From the NCBI RefSeq assembly GCF_003224335.1, contig NZ_QKLF01000004.1, forward strand, positions 186,001-250,000: a stretch of 64,000 nt of DNA, given 5' to 3'. The position numbers and the translations under genes are program-made. The stretch comes from Curtobacterium sp. MCJR17_055 (GTDB taxonomy: Bacteria > Actinomycetota > Actinomycetes > Actinomycetales > Microbacteriaceae). A model generated the notes under the pieces. It ran no database searches. It was not told the DNA's origin and saw nothing but the letters and a program-made list of their open reading frames with translations. Positions within the stretch are counted from its first letter, which is position 1. The number at the start of each line of letters is the position of its first letter. Below, one piece after another: positions 1 to 7,181 of this stretch.

Positions 1-788
1 CCATGTCCGGCGCGGTCCTGCAGGGGCTCCTCGCCGCCGGGGTCTCGCCGGACTCCGTGGCCGTCACCACCCGGTCCGAGGCGTCCGCGTCGGCACACCG
101 GTCCGCCGGGCTGCACGCCGTCGCGTCCGAGGTGGACCCGGACGCGAACCGGGCCGCCGTGCGCGGGTCCGGCGTCGTGGTGCTCGGCGTGAAGCCCTTC
201 GGCGTCGTGGACCTGCTCGACGAGGTCGCCGCCGACCTCGAGCCGGACGCGGTCGTCGTGAGCGTCGCCGTCGGCGTGACCACCGCCTCCATGGAGGCCC
301 ACGTGCCTGCCGGCGTCCGTGTCGTCCGTGCCCTCCCGAACACGCCGATCGGGGTCGGCCTCGGGGTCACCGGGATCAGTGCCGGCGCGTCGGCCGACGC
401 CGAGGCGGTCGCCCTCGCATCGTCCGTGTTCGCCGTGTCCGGGGACGTCCTCGACGTCCCGGAGGCGCAGCTCGACGCGCTGTCCGCGGTGTCCGGGTCG
501 GGCCCCGCCTACGTCTTCCTGTTCGTCGAGCAGTGGCAGCGGTCCGCGGAGGCGCTCGGGTTCAGCCCCGACCAGGCACGGACGATGGTGCAGGGCACGG
601 TCCGCGGGGCGGTCGAGCTCCTCGCGCGGTCCGGCAGCGAGCCGGCCGACCTGCGCCGCGCGGTGACCAGCCCGAAGGGCACGACCGAGCGTGCCGTGGC
701 CGTGCTGCAGGACGCCGACCTGGCCGACGTGCTCGAACACGCCGCCCGGGCCGCGATGGCCAGGGCCGAGGAGCTGTCGCGGCTCTGA
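1..788 (+). CDS. proC: Pyrroline-5-carboxylate reductase, 5' end cut by window edge
   Basis: Catalyses the last step of proline synthesis, NAD(P)H-dependent reduction of 1-pyrroline-5-carboxylate, in the cytosol. About 261 residues are visible. The reading frame is open to the window edge, so the Met codon at base 3 is probably the internal Met of the N-terminal nucleotide-binding Gly-rich loop and not the true start. Family hallmarks are the SGSGPAYVF block near visible residue 165 and the C-terminal SPKGTTERAV signature that shapes the active site and dimer. The gene ends 18 bp before the convergent TrkA-like gene and no obvious hairpin separates them. In mycobacteria proC also precedes a small helix-turn-helix gene and bS22, the arrangement found here a few kb on. 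Assignment is secure; only the N-terminus is unseen. Confidence 0.95.
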   Translation, partial: MSGAVLQGLLAAGVSPDSVAVTTRSEASASAHRSAGLHAVASEVDPDANRAAVRGSGVVVLGVKPFGVVDLLDEVAADLEPDAVVVSVAVGVTTASMEAHVPAGVRVVRALPNTPIGVGLGVTGISAGASADAEAVALASSVFAVSGDVLDVPEAQLDALSAVSGSGPAYVFLFVEQWQRSAEALGFSPDQARTMVQGTVRGAVELLARSGSEPADLRRAVTSPKGTTERAVAVLQDADLADVLEHAARAAMARAEELSRL

Positions 789-806
789 GCCCGACCCCCG
801 GCGGGG

Positions 807-1502
807 CTACTCGAGCGCCGCGAACCGTTCGAGGTCCGTTTCCGTGCCCGAGACGATGATGACGTCGTCCTCGCCGATGACACTGTCCGGCGTCGCCGGC
901 ACGAACGCCTGACCGGGCGGCTTGATGCCCAGCACCGTCAGACCGTGCCGCGTCCGGATGACCGTGGTCGCCAGGTCCCGCCCGCGGACCGCCCGCGGCG
1001 GGAACATCTTCACCACGGCGAAGTCGTCGTCGAACTCGATGAAGTCGAGCATCCGACCGGACACCAGGTGTGCCGTGCGCTCGCCGGCCTCCCGCTCGGG
1101 GTAGACCACGTGGTTCGCGCCGATGCGGCTGAGGATCGTGCCGTGCGACCGGCTGATCGCCTTGGCCCAGATCTGCGGGACGCCGAGGTCGACCAGGTTG
1201 GCCGTGATGAGCACGCTCGACTCCAGGTCCGAACCGGTGCCGACGACCGCGATGGCGAAGTCCTGCGCGCCGATCTGCTTGAGCGCGTCCATGTCGGTCG
1301 CGTCGGCCTGGACCGCGTGCGTCACCCGGTCCGACCACTTCTGCACGAGCGCGGCGTCCGTGTCCACGACGAGGACGTCACGCCCCTGCCGTTCGAGCTG
1401 CCCGGCGGTCGCGGCACCGAACCGCCCGAGACCGATCACGAGGACCGGGGCGTCGTGGCTGACGGGACCCTGCTGGGCGTGCGGACGGTGTCGGTCAGCC
1501 AA
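807..1502 (-). CDS. TrkA/KtrA-family potassium uptake regulatory subunit
   Basis: Cytosolic gating subunit (RCK/KTN fold) that binds NAD(H) or ATP and controls the membrane K+ channel subunit encoded just upstream. The Rossmann motif GLGRFG is at residues 24-29, an acidic residue follows strand beta2 (VVDTD), and a TrkA_C-like region occupies roughly residues 150-231. At 231 aa it is the single-RCK size, half that of E. coli TrkA. The start is a TTG: reading backwards from it there is a strong GGAGAGG ribosome site 7 nt upstream, and it overlaps the TrkH stop by 8 bp, suggesting translational coupling. No better in-frame ATG/GTG exists before the Rossmann strand. Whether it is called KtrA or TrkA cannot be settled from sequence alone. 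Confidence 0.9.
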   Translation of the reverse strand: MADRHRPHAQQGPVSHDAPVLVIGLGRFGAATAGQLERQGRDVLVVDTDAALVQKWSDRVTHAVQADATDMDALKQIGAQDFAIAVVGTGSDLESSVLITANLVDLGVPQIWAKAISRSHGTILSRIGANHVVYPEREAGERTAHLVSGRMLDFIEFDDDFAVVKMFPPRAVRGRDLATTVIRTRHGLTVLGIKPPGQAFVPATPDSVIGEDDVIIVSGTETDLERFAALE

Positions 1503-2931
1503 CGATCGGCCTCTCCTCGGGACGGCGGAACAGCTGCCGGCTCTGACTGGCGGCGAGCGCGGCGGCGATGGTCACTGTACCGACACGACCGAGGAACATC
1601 GTGGCGGCGAGCACGTACTTCCCGGACTCCGGCAGGTCCGCGGACACCCCGGAGGACAGCCCGCACGTCGCGAAGGCCGAGATCACCTCGAACAGGACGC
1701 GGTCGAGCGGCTCGTGCGTGATCTGCAGCAGCACGACGGTGGCGACCGCGACGATGGTCGCCCCCCAGAGGACGATGGCGACCGCCACGCGCAGGACGTC
1801 GCTCGGGATCCGACGGCCGAACACCTCCATGCTCTGCCGGCCACGGGCCTCCGCGACGGCCGCGAGGAAGAGCACGGCGAGCGTGGTGACCTTGATGCCG
1901 CCGGCGGTGGAGGCGGAGCCGCCGCCGATGAACATGAGCATGTCGGTGACGAGCAGGCTCGAGCCGTTCAGTTCGTCGAAGTCGACGAGCGAGAACCCAC
2001 CCGACCGCGTCATCGTCGACAGGAAGAGCGCCTGGAACGCGGTGCGCCCGGCGCCCTCCTGTCCGAACGTCTCGGGGTTCGACGCCTCGAGGGCGATGTA
2101 CGCCGCCGTGCCGCCGAGGAGCAGCACGAGGCTCGTCGCGAGCGTGAGCTTCACGTGGATGGGCCAGCGGCGGGGGGACCGGAGCTGCTTCGTCAGGGTC
2201 CGGATGACCGGGAACCCGATCGACCCGGCCACGACGCCGACCATCAGGAGGCTGAGGAACCAGTAGTCGTGGGCGTACGGGTCGAGACCGTCGGCGTTCG
2301 GCGCGAAGCCCGTGTTCGTGAAGGCCATCGCCGAGTAGTAGAAGGAGTCGCCGACCGCCGTCCAGAACGGCACACCGGTGACGAGCACGCTCGGCAGGAG
2401 CAGCAGACCGATGACGACTTCGATCGTCAGTGTGCTCACCGCGACGGTGAGCAGCAGCGTGCCGACGTCGCCGAGGCGGACCGCCTGGCCCTCCGGCACG
2501 GCGCCGTGGTGCGTGCGCAGCGGGTTCGAGTCCCCGGCCGCGATGAGCTTGGCGCGCAGCCCGAGGCGGCGGGTGACCACGAGCCCGAGGATCGAGGCGA
2601 AGGTGAGCACGCCGAGCGCACCGATCTGCGTCCCGATGACGACGAGGACCTTGCCGAACACCGACCAGTGCGTCGCCATGTCGACCGTCGCCAGGCCGGT
2701 CACACAGACGACGCTCGCCGCGGTGAACAGGGCGTCGGAGAAGTGCGTCACGGTCCCGTCCGCCGACGCCATCGGGGTCATGAACAGCGCCGTGAACAGG
2801 AAGATGAGCACGATGAAGACGAGGATCGCCAGCCGCGAGGGCGACGAGCGCAGGGCCGTCACGAGCTTCCCCGGGCGGCGCTGACCCGACAGGTCCCCGA
2901 CGGTGGGGACCGGCTCGGTGCGGTCGAGCAT
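1495..2931 (-). CDS. TrkH/KtrB-family potassium uptake membrane subunit
   Basis: Membrane pore subunit of a K+ (possibly Na+-coupled) uptake system. The 478-aa protein is mostly hydrophobic and shows repeated membrane-pore-membrane units with selectivity-filter-like segments such as VCVTGLA, TNTGFAP, TRSGGF and ATCGLSSG, each with the conserved Gly of TrkH/KtrB filters. The ATG start is supported by GGAGG 7 nt upstream. It is first in a two-gene unit with the RCK subunit, the usual pairing for Ktr systems. The gene is divergent from the ArsR-type regulator, and the 72 bp between them must hold both promoters. Confidence 0.93.
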   Translation of the reverse strand: MLDRTEPVPTVGDLSGQRRPGKLVTALRSSPSRLAILVFIVLIFLFTALFMTPMASADGTVTHFSDALFTAASVVCVTGLATVDMATHWSVFGKVLVVIGTQIGALGVLTFASILGLVVTRRLGLRAKLIAAGDSNPLRTHHGAVPEGQAVRLGDVGTLLLTVAVSTLTIEVVIGLLLLPSVLVTGVPFWTAVGDSFYYSAMAFTNTGFAPNADGLDPYAHDYWFLSLLMVGVVAGSIGFPVIRTLTKQLRSPRRWPIHVKLTLATSLVLLLGGTAAYIALEASNPETFGQEGAGRTAFQALFLSTMTRSGGFSLVDFDELNGSSLLVTDMLMFIGGGSASTAGGIKVTTLAVLFLAAVAEARGRQSMEVFGRRIPSDVLRVAVAIVLWGATIVAVATVVLLQITHEPLDRVLFEVISAFATCGLSSGVSADLPESGKYVLAATMFLGRVGTVTIAAALAASQSRQLFRRPEERPIVG

Positions 2932-3003
2932 CGTATGCCTCCGGGGACATGGGCGGGACGGTTCGTCATGGTACATCCGCACGGCCGCCGTTAGCCTTGC
3001 CGC

Positions 3004-3519
3004 ATGGCCGACATCTTCAGCGTCGTCGCGGACCCGACGCGCCGGGCGCTGCTGGGCGAGCTCCTCACCGCCCTCGGTGCCGACGCGACCGGTGGCGAAC
3101 TGAGCGTCGGGCAACTCGTCCTGCGACTCGGGGTCAGCCAACCGACCGTCTCGAAGCACCTCCGCGTCCTCCGCGACATCGGTCTCGTGACCAGCCGGGA
3201 GGAGGGGCAGCACCGCTACTACCGGCTCGACCCGGAGCCCCTGCTCGGCATCGAGGAGTGGGTCGTCCCCTTCACGACCGCCGTGGACGCCGACGGCACG
3301 CCCGCGACCACGTCGTGGACGCCGGACGGTCAGCCGGTGTCCGTCCGGAGGAGCGGTGCGGCCGGCAAGGCGACCGTCGAGGTGGGCACCGAACTCGGTC
3401 GGGTGATGGCCGAGGCGTCGCACCGCGCGACGGTCGCGATCACCGGTGCGCAGCAGGGCTGGGAGCGGGTCGTCGACCGGGGCCGGCGTCGCTTCACGAA
3501 GCGGCCCGAGGACGACTGA
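3004..3519 (+). CDS. ArsR-type helix-turn-helix regulator
   Basis: Predicted DNA-binding repressor of 171 aa. Residues 1-80 form a winged-helix region: FSVVADPTRRALL, the recognition-helix segment QPTVSKHLRVLRDIGLV, and the wing EEGQHRYYRLD. No metal-binding Cys cluster typical of ArsR/SmtB sensors is visible, so it may not sense metal. The C-terminal half is unassigned. A -10-like TAGCCT ends 6 nt before the ATG, predicting a leaderless transcript; no Shine-Dalgarno sequence is evident. It is divergent from the TrkH gene, so K+-uptake control is possible but unproven. Confidence 0.82.
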   Translation: MADIFSVVADPTRRALLGELLTALGADATGGELSVGQLVLRLGVSQPTVSKHLRVLRDIGLVTSREEGQHRYYRLDPEPLLGIEEWVVPFTTAVDADGTPATTSWTPDGQPVSVRRSGAAGKATVEVGTELGRVMAEASHRATVAITGAQQGWERVVDRGRRRFTKRPEDD

Positions 3520-3527
3520 ACAGTTGC

Positions 3528-3557
3528 TGGACACCGGACTGCACGCGCCCCTACAGT
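3528..3557 (+). promoter_or_regulatory. Predicted promoter of the small HTH gene
   Basis: TGGACA (-35) and TACAGT (-10) are separated by 18 bp. The expected start lies near 3564, giving a leader of about 42 nt before the ATG at 3606. The -35 and spacing match those of the tRNA-Trp promoter at 35868. Confidence 0.6.
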
Positions 3558-3605
3558 GACCAGGGACCACACAGGTCACACCACGAGCCAGCCCGAAGGC
3601 GGACC

Positions 3606-3800
3606 ATGACCGGCAATTTCGACGACGTGCGCTTCCTCACCGTCGCGGAGGTCGCCGAGATGATGCGCGTCTCCAAGATGACGGTCTACCGCATGGTCCA
3701 CGCGGGGGAGCTCCCCGCCATCCGCTTCGGCCGGTCCTTCCGGGTGCCGGAGTCGGCGGTCGCGGAACTCCTGCGCGGCGGCATCGCCGACGTCGGCTGA
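3606..3800 (+). CDS. Small excisionase-family helix-turn-helix protein
   Basis: A 64-aa protein consisting of little more than one MerR-like winged helix-turn-helix: LTVAEVAEMMRVSKMTVYRM, then HAGELPAIRFGRSFRVPESAV. It resembles the small DNA-binding protein Rv0500A that lies between proC and the bS22 gene in Mycobacterium tuberculosis; the same order is seen here apart from the Trk/ArsR genes in between. Chromosomal housekeeping proteins of this type (BldC-like) act as transcription factors, so phage origin is unlikely despite the 'excisionase' label. There is no recombinase nearby. The regulon is unknown. Confidence 0.85.
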   Translation: MTGNFDDVRFLTVAEVAEMMRVSKMTVYRMVHAGELPAIRFGRSFRVPESAVAELLRGGIADVG

Positions 3801-3855
3801 CCCGCACGCAGCACGACCGTTCCACACCGGGCGTCCACCGTCCGTTCCGGCGCCG

Positions 3856-3885
3856 TTCGACATCGCAGCAGCCAGCCGGTAGACT
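3856..3885 (+). promoter_or_regulatory. Predicted promoter of the bS22 gene
   Basis: TTCGAC and TAGACT are separated by 18 bp, 72 bp upstream of the bS22 ATG. They imply an untranslated leader of about 66 nt, unlike the leaderless promoters common elsewhere in the window. Confidence 0.55.
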
Positions 3886-3957
3886 CGGGCAGGTTGGTTT
3901 TCCGCGGCTTCATCGGCCCGGTGTCCGTACATCAGCATCAGTCCGAGCGAGGTCCAC

Positions 3958-4056
3958 ATGGGTTCTGTCATCAAGAAGCGTCGCAAGCGCATGGCGAAGA
4001 AGAAGCACCGCAAGCTCCTTCGCAAGACGCGCCACCAGCGTCGCAACAAGAAGTAG
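3958..4056 (+). CDS. Small ribosomal subunit protein bS22 (AURKAIP1/COX24 domain)
   Basis: A 32-aa, extremely basic peptide beginning [20 protein letters not shown]. It is nearly identical in pattern to the actinobacterial bS22 protein seen in mycobacterial 30S structures and encoded by the Rv0500B locus. It has no room for any domain beyond a single basic helix that binds 16S rRNA. It is followed 16 bp later by a strong hairpin terminator, so it is probably monocistronic. Genes this short are routinely missed by gene callers. Confidence 0.92.
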   Translation: MGSVIKKRRKRMAKKKHRKLLRKTRHQRRNKK

Positions 4057-4072
4057 GTCGAGAGACCCGCAG

Positions 4073-4100
4073 CAAGAGCCCCGGTCCGCCGGGGCTCTTG
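4073..4100 (+). terminator. Hairpin terminator after bS22
   Basis: Perfect 12-bp stem (CAAGAGCCCCGG with its complement) around a TCCG tetraloop, followed by CGTTTC. The loop is of the UNCG type, though closed by a G-C pair and not the optimal C-G. Confidence 0.85.
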
Positions 4101-4210
4101 CGTTTCCCGGGTCCGTCGACGACCGCACCGGGACGTCGCCGCCGGACACGCTGCCTGGAGGCCCGTCAGCACGTCGGGAGTGCCCGCACCGGCGCGGGTA
4201 GCCTGGTCGC

Positions 4211-4465
4211 ATGCCAGCCGTGACGCTCCTCACCAAGCCCGGATGCCACCTCTGTGACGACGCCCGTCCGATCGTCGAACGTGTCGTCGCCGACCGTCCC
4301 GGGGTCACGTTCGAGGAGCGGTCGATCCTCGACGACGACGCCCTCCGCCTAGAGTACGCGGAGGACATCCCCGTCGTGCTCGTCGACGGACGGGTGCACA
4401 GCAACTGGCACGTCGATCCCGAGCGACTCGCCCGGGCGCTCGAGCAGGCCGAGGCCCGCGCATGA
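4211..4465 (+). CDS. Glutaredoxin-like thioredoxin-fold protein
   Basis: Small (84 aa) thiol-disulfide protein, probably cytosolic. The N-terminal TLLTKPGCHLCDDA carries a CxxC (GCHLC) after the first strand, and the cis-Pro region is DIPVVLVDGR, both typical of the glutaredoxin-2/DUF836 family. A -10-like TAGCCT ends 6 nt before the ATG with no ribosome site, predicting a leaderless mRNA. Its stop overlaps the next gene in an ATGA junction, so the two are probably cotranslated. The substrate is unknown; in M. tuberculosis a similar glutaredoxin-like gene (Rv0508) lies in the same broad region. Confidence 0.85.
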   Translation: MPAVTLLTKPGCHLCDDARPIVERVVADRPGVTFEERSILDDDALRLEYAEDIPVVLVDGRVHSNWHVDPERLARALEQAEARA

Positions 4466-4755
4466 TCCGCCACGTGGTCTCCTGGACCCTGCGCGAGGAC
4501 CTGGACCGCGACGACGCCGTGGCCCGGATCCGAGAACTCCTGACGGGGCTCGTCGGGGTCATCCCGTCCATCAGGTCGCTCCAGGTGGTCGAGAACGTCG
4601 CCTACCCGGGGAAGAACCAGGACGTCGCCGTCGTCGCGGAGTTCGACGACCTGGCCGGTCTCGACGAGTACCAGGTGCACCCCGACCACCAGGCGGCCGC
4701 CGCCGAGATCCGCGGTCTCGTCACCGCGCGGGCGGCCATCGACTGGCAGGACTGA
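4462..4755 (+). CDS. Dabb-family (stress-responsive A/B barrel) protein
   Basis: A 97-aa dimeric alpha-beta-barrel protein. It opens with MIRHVVSWTLRED and shows the Dabb pattern of a central VVENVAYPGKNQDVAVVAEFDD strand region and the late HPDHQAAAAEI segment. Members include plant stress proteins and small cyclases or oxygenases, so no reaction can be assigned. The ATG overlaps the stop of the glutaredoxin-like gene by 4 bp. Confidence 0.85.
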   Translation: MIRHVVSWTLREDLDRDDAVARIRELLTGLVGVIPSIRSLQVVENVAYPGKNQDVAVVAEFDDLAGLDEYQVHPDHQAAAAEIRGLVTARAAIDWQD

Positions 4756-4849
4756 GCGGCGCGGGTCGCCGCTGTCGGCACGCCGCCGCTGCCGGTGCGC
4801 CGCTGCTGCCGGCGCGCGCCGCTGCTGCCGGCGCGCGTCGGACCGGCCC
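4756..4849. repeat. Short GC-rich tandem repeats between convergent genes
   Basis: A perfect 19-bp duplication (GCGCCGCTGCTGCCGGCGC) lies at 4797-4815 and 4816-4834, preceded by degenerate copies from about 4757. After the adjacent palindrome, 4905-4963 holds further reiterations of GCCGGTCGGCGCC. No coding potential was recognised in this gap. Confidence 0.8.
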
Positions 4850-4901
4850 AACGAGAACCGGCTCGAACCACGGACGTCCGTGGTTCGAGCCGGTTCTCGT
4901 T
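4850..4901. terminator. 52-bp perfect palindrome, likely bidirectional terminator
   Basis: Both arms are 26 bp, perfectly complementary, and meet with no spacer at 4875/4876. The element lies between the Dabb gene and aspS, which converge. There is no T-tract, so a terminator role is inferred from position and stem stability. Confidence 0.7.
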
Positions 4902-4964
4902 GTGCGGCGCCGGTCGGCGCCGCTCCCGCGCCGGTCGGCGCCGGTCGGCGGCGCTCCGCGCCGG

Positions 4965-4998
4965 GCTACGGCGTGAGGCGCGCTACGGCGTGAGGCGC
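4965..4998. repeat. 17-bp tandem duplication spanning the aspS stop codon
   Basis: GCTACGGCGTGAGGCGC occurs at 4965-4981 and again at 4982-4998. The second copy encodes the last residues (RLTP) and stop of aspS on the minus strand; the first lies just beyond the stop. It looks like a recent slippage or recombination duplication. Confidence 0.9.
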
Positions 4999-6323
4999 GT
5001 CGGGCCGCGGAAGAGGTACGTGACCTCGCGGATGGACGGCTCGCCGAGCATGAGCATGAGCACGCGCGCGAGGCCCATCCCGAACCCACCGTGCGGCGGG
5101 ACGCCGTAGCGGAAGAAGTCGAGGTACCAGCCGAGCTCGGCGGGGTCCAGGCCCTTCTCCTCCGCCTGGGCGGTCAGCACGTCGACGCGGTGCTCGCGCT
5201 GCGCGCCCGTGGAGATCTCGGCGCCGTTGAACAGCAGGTCGTAGCTGTTCGTGAGCGTCGGGTCGTCGGCGTGGCGCATGTGGTAGTACGGCCGGATCGA
5301 GGCGTCGTAGTCGGTGACGAAGACGAACTCGGAGCCGTGGTGCTCCTTCGCCCATGCGGAGACGCGGCGCTCGCCCTCGGGGTCCAGGTCCCCGTCGGCG
5401 CGGACGACCTCGTAGCCGCTGTCCGCGACGATCTTCCGCGCTTCGGCGAGGGTCACACGGGGGAACGGCGTCGTCGGGACCTGCAGCTCGAAGCCGAAGA
5501 CCTCCTCGATCGCGGTGCCGTACTTCTCCTTGACGGCCGTGATGCCGGCGACGAGGACCTCCTCGTGCATCGCCATGACGTCGGCGTGCGACTCGATCCA
5601 CGAGAACTCGGCGTCGACGCTGGTGAACTCCGTGGCGTGCCGGCTGGTGAACGAGGGGTCGGCGCGGAATGCGTCGGCGATCTCGAACACGGCGCCGAAG
5701 CCCGCGGGCTGTGCCATCTGCTTGAAGTTCTGCGGCGACTGCGCCAGGTACGCCGTCGTCTCGAAGTACTCGAGCTGGAAGAGCTCGGCGCGGGACTCCG
5801 ATGCGGAGGCCATCAGCTTCGGCGTGTGGATCTCGATGTAGTCGCGCTCGACCCAGTACGTGCGGAACGCGTGCTCGAGGGTCGTCTGGATGCGGAAGAT
5901 CAGGTTCTGCTTGCGGTTGCGCAGGTCGAGGAAGCGCCAGTCGAGGCGCTTGTCGAGCGAGGAGTCGTCCGCGATCGGGGTCTCGGGGATGGCGGCACTG
6001 ACGACGGTCAGTTCGCCGACCTTCACCTCGAGCCCGCCGAGCTTCACGCGCTCGTCCGCCTTGAGCGTGCCGGCGACGTGGATGAACGAGCCGTGCGCGA
6101 GGCCCGAGATCGTCTCGGTGGTCGCGAGGGCCGCAGCGGACGCGTCGTCGCCCTCGGTCGCTTCACGCGTCGCGGGGTTCACGAGCTGGACGGCGCCGGT
6201 CTCGTCGCGCAGCACGACGAACTGCACCTTCTTCTGATCGCGGACGGTCTCGACCCATCCGGCCACGGAGACGGGGCCGTCGGGGAGGCTTGCCAGGTCG
6301 GCGATGCGGGTGCGTTCGATCAC
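4983..6323 (-). CDS. aspS: Aspartyl-tRNA synthetase, archaeal-type (probably non-discriminating)
   Basis: Class IIb synthetase that charges tRNA-Asp and, if non-discriminating, tRNA-Asn. The 446-aa length matches the archaeal/AspRS2 form and lacks the roughly 150-residue GAD insertion that brings canonical bacterial AspRS to about 590 aa. The anticodon-binding OB-fold is at residues 10-110, motif 1 includes YIEIHTPKLMAS, motif 2 includes FEIADAFRADPS, and motif 3 includes GGFGMGLARVLMLMLG before the C-terminal RGPTRLTP. The GTG start begins at the expected N-terminus (IERTRIADL); a TAGACT -10-like box lies 8 nt upstream, suggesting a leaderless mRNA. If it is non-discriminating, the cell needs GatCAB to make Asn-tRNA-Asn. 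Confidence 0.92.
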   Translation of the reverse strand: MIERTRIADLASLPDGPVSVAGWVETVRDQKKVQFVVLRDETGAVQLVNPATREATEGDDASAAALATTETISGLAHGSFIHVAGTLKADERVKLGGLEVKVGELTVVSAAIPETPIADDSSLDKRLDWRFLDLRNRKQNLIFRIQTTLEHAFRTYWVERDYIEIHTPKLMASASESRAELFQLEYFETTAYLAQSPQNFKQMAQPAGFGAVFEIADAFRADPSFTSRHATEFTSVDAEFSWIESHADVMAMHEEVLVAGITAVKEKYGTAIEEVFGFELQVPTTPFPRVTLAEARKIVADSGYEVVRADGDLDPEGERRVSAWAKEHHGSEFVFVTDYDASIRPYYHMRHADDPTLTNSYDLLFNGAEISTGAQREHRVDVLTAQAEEKGLDPAELGWYLDFFRYGVPPHGGFGMGLARVLMLMLGEPSIREVTYLFRGPTRLTP

Positions 6324-6623
6324 GGTCGTCGAGTCTACCGGCCGGGCGCGGGAACGGCGTCGCCTGTGCAGAACCCGGGTCCGGGAGGTGGCCTTCCGCC
6401 CACAGCCGCGACTCGTCGCTCGGCTGTCCACAGTCCGGCCGGGAGGCCCGTGCCGGCCCGGCGACGTCCGTAGCGTCGTCGTCGTGGCCAGGTCGTAGGA
6501 CGAACGGGGCGGTACCCGTGACGGAGGGTCCGGGAAGGTGCTGCGGCCTGGTCACCCCTCCCGCTCGTGCCGGACGAGCGCGCCCGCGGGAGGCGGACGT
6601 CCCAGCAGACGGGAGAGGACGGA
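6324..6623. other. Intergenic region between aspS and a MerR gene
   Basis: 300 bp without a supported gene. It holds the aspS promoter at its left end (TAGACT on the minus strand at 6332-6337) and a hairpin-forming stretch near 6435-6460 (GGCCGG with CCGGCC around a GGGAGGCCCG-containing loop). That hairpin could terminate the minus-strand MerR transcript. Nothing else was recognised. Confidence 0.6.
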
Positions 6624-7034
6624 TCAGGGCAGCGAGGCGCGCAAGGACCCGAGGGTGCCGATGAACTCCTCGGCCATGGCCGCCCGCTCCAACAGCTTCG
6701 CGTGCCGGGCGGTGGCGTCCTCGAGGAACGCGTCGAGCCGGGCGGCGAGGTCCGGGGCCTCGGCAGGGTCGCCGGCCGTCAGTCCGTCGACGACGCGGAG
6801 GAGCCCGGCCATCTCCTCGAGCGTGAACCCGAGCGGCTTCATCCGCCGGATGACGAGCAACCGCTCCAGGTCGCCGGCCGTGTAGACGCGGAACCCGCCG
6901 GCGGTGCGGCCGCTCGGGACGAGGAGCCCGACCTCGTCGTAGTGCCGGATGGACCGGAGTGACATCCCGGTGCGCTCGGCGAGTTCGCCGATGTGCATGG
7001 TCGCGGGGACGTCGGGAACGGTCATGTCCGACAT
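6624..7034 (-). CDS. MerR-family transcriptional regulator
   Basis: A 136-aa regulator with the standard MerR layout. The winged helix is in the first 75 residues (HIGELAERTGMSLRSIRHYD, then GFRVYTAGDLERLLVIRRM), followed by a dimerising coiled helix to the C-terminus. No Cys-rich metal loop is visible, so the inducer is unlikely to be a thiol-binding metal. It is transcribed away from the SulP gene, and a palindrome typical of MerR operators lies in the shared upstream region. Starts at 7034 or 7025 are both possible; neither has a clear ribosome site. Control of the SulP transporter is the natural inference. Confidence 0.88.
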   Translation of the reverse strand: MSDMTVPDVPATMHIGELAERTGMSLRSIRHYDEVGLLVPSGRTAGGFRVYTAGDLERLLVIRRMKPLGFTLEEMAGLLRVVDGLTAGDPAEAPDLAARLDAFLEDATARHAKLLERAAMAEEFIGTLGSLRASLP

Positions 7035-7149
7035 CGTGGCAGAGCCCGGTGGGTGGGAGGCTGACCGCGCGGCCGCGCCCGCCAGCGGGACGCCCGGCCG
7101 CGCTGCCCTCCCGCTGGTCGCCACGCTCGTGCGGTCGGGGCCTCGTCAT

Positions 7150-7173
7150 CCCTACTCTCACGTGAGGGTAGGG
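7150..7173. promoter_or_regulatory. Near-perfect palindrome, predicted MerR operator
   Basis: CCCTACTCTCA, then CGTGAGGGTAGGG, forms a 24-bp dyad centred on CACGTG with one mismatched pair. Its right edge overlaps a -10-like TAGGGT (7169-7174) that ends 7 nt before the SulP ATG. Operators placed between or against promoter elements are typical of MerR regulators. Confidence 0.7.
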
Positions 7174-7181
7174 TTGCGGCG

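Noticed and set aside
3606-3800. Phage excisionase
   Set aside because: The protein is of the chromosomal BldC/Rv0500A kind and lies in a conserved housekeeping neighbourhood without recombinase.
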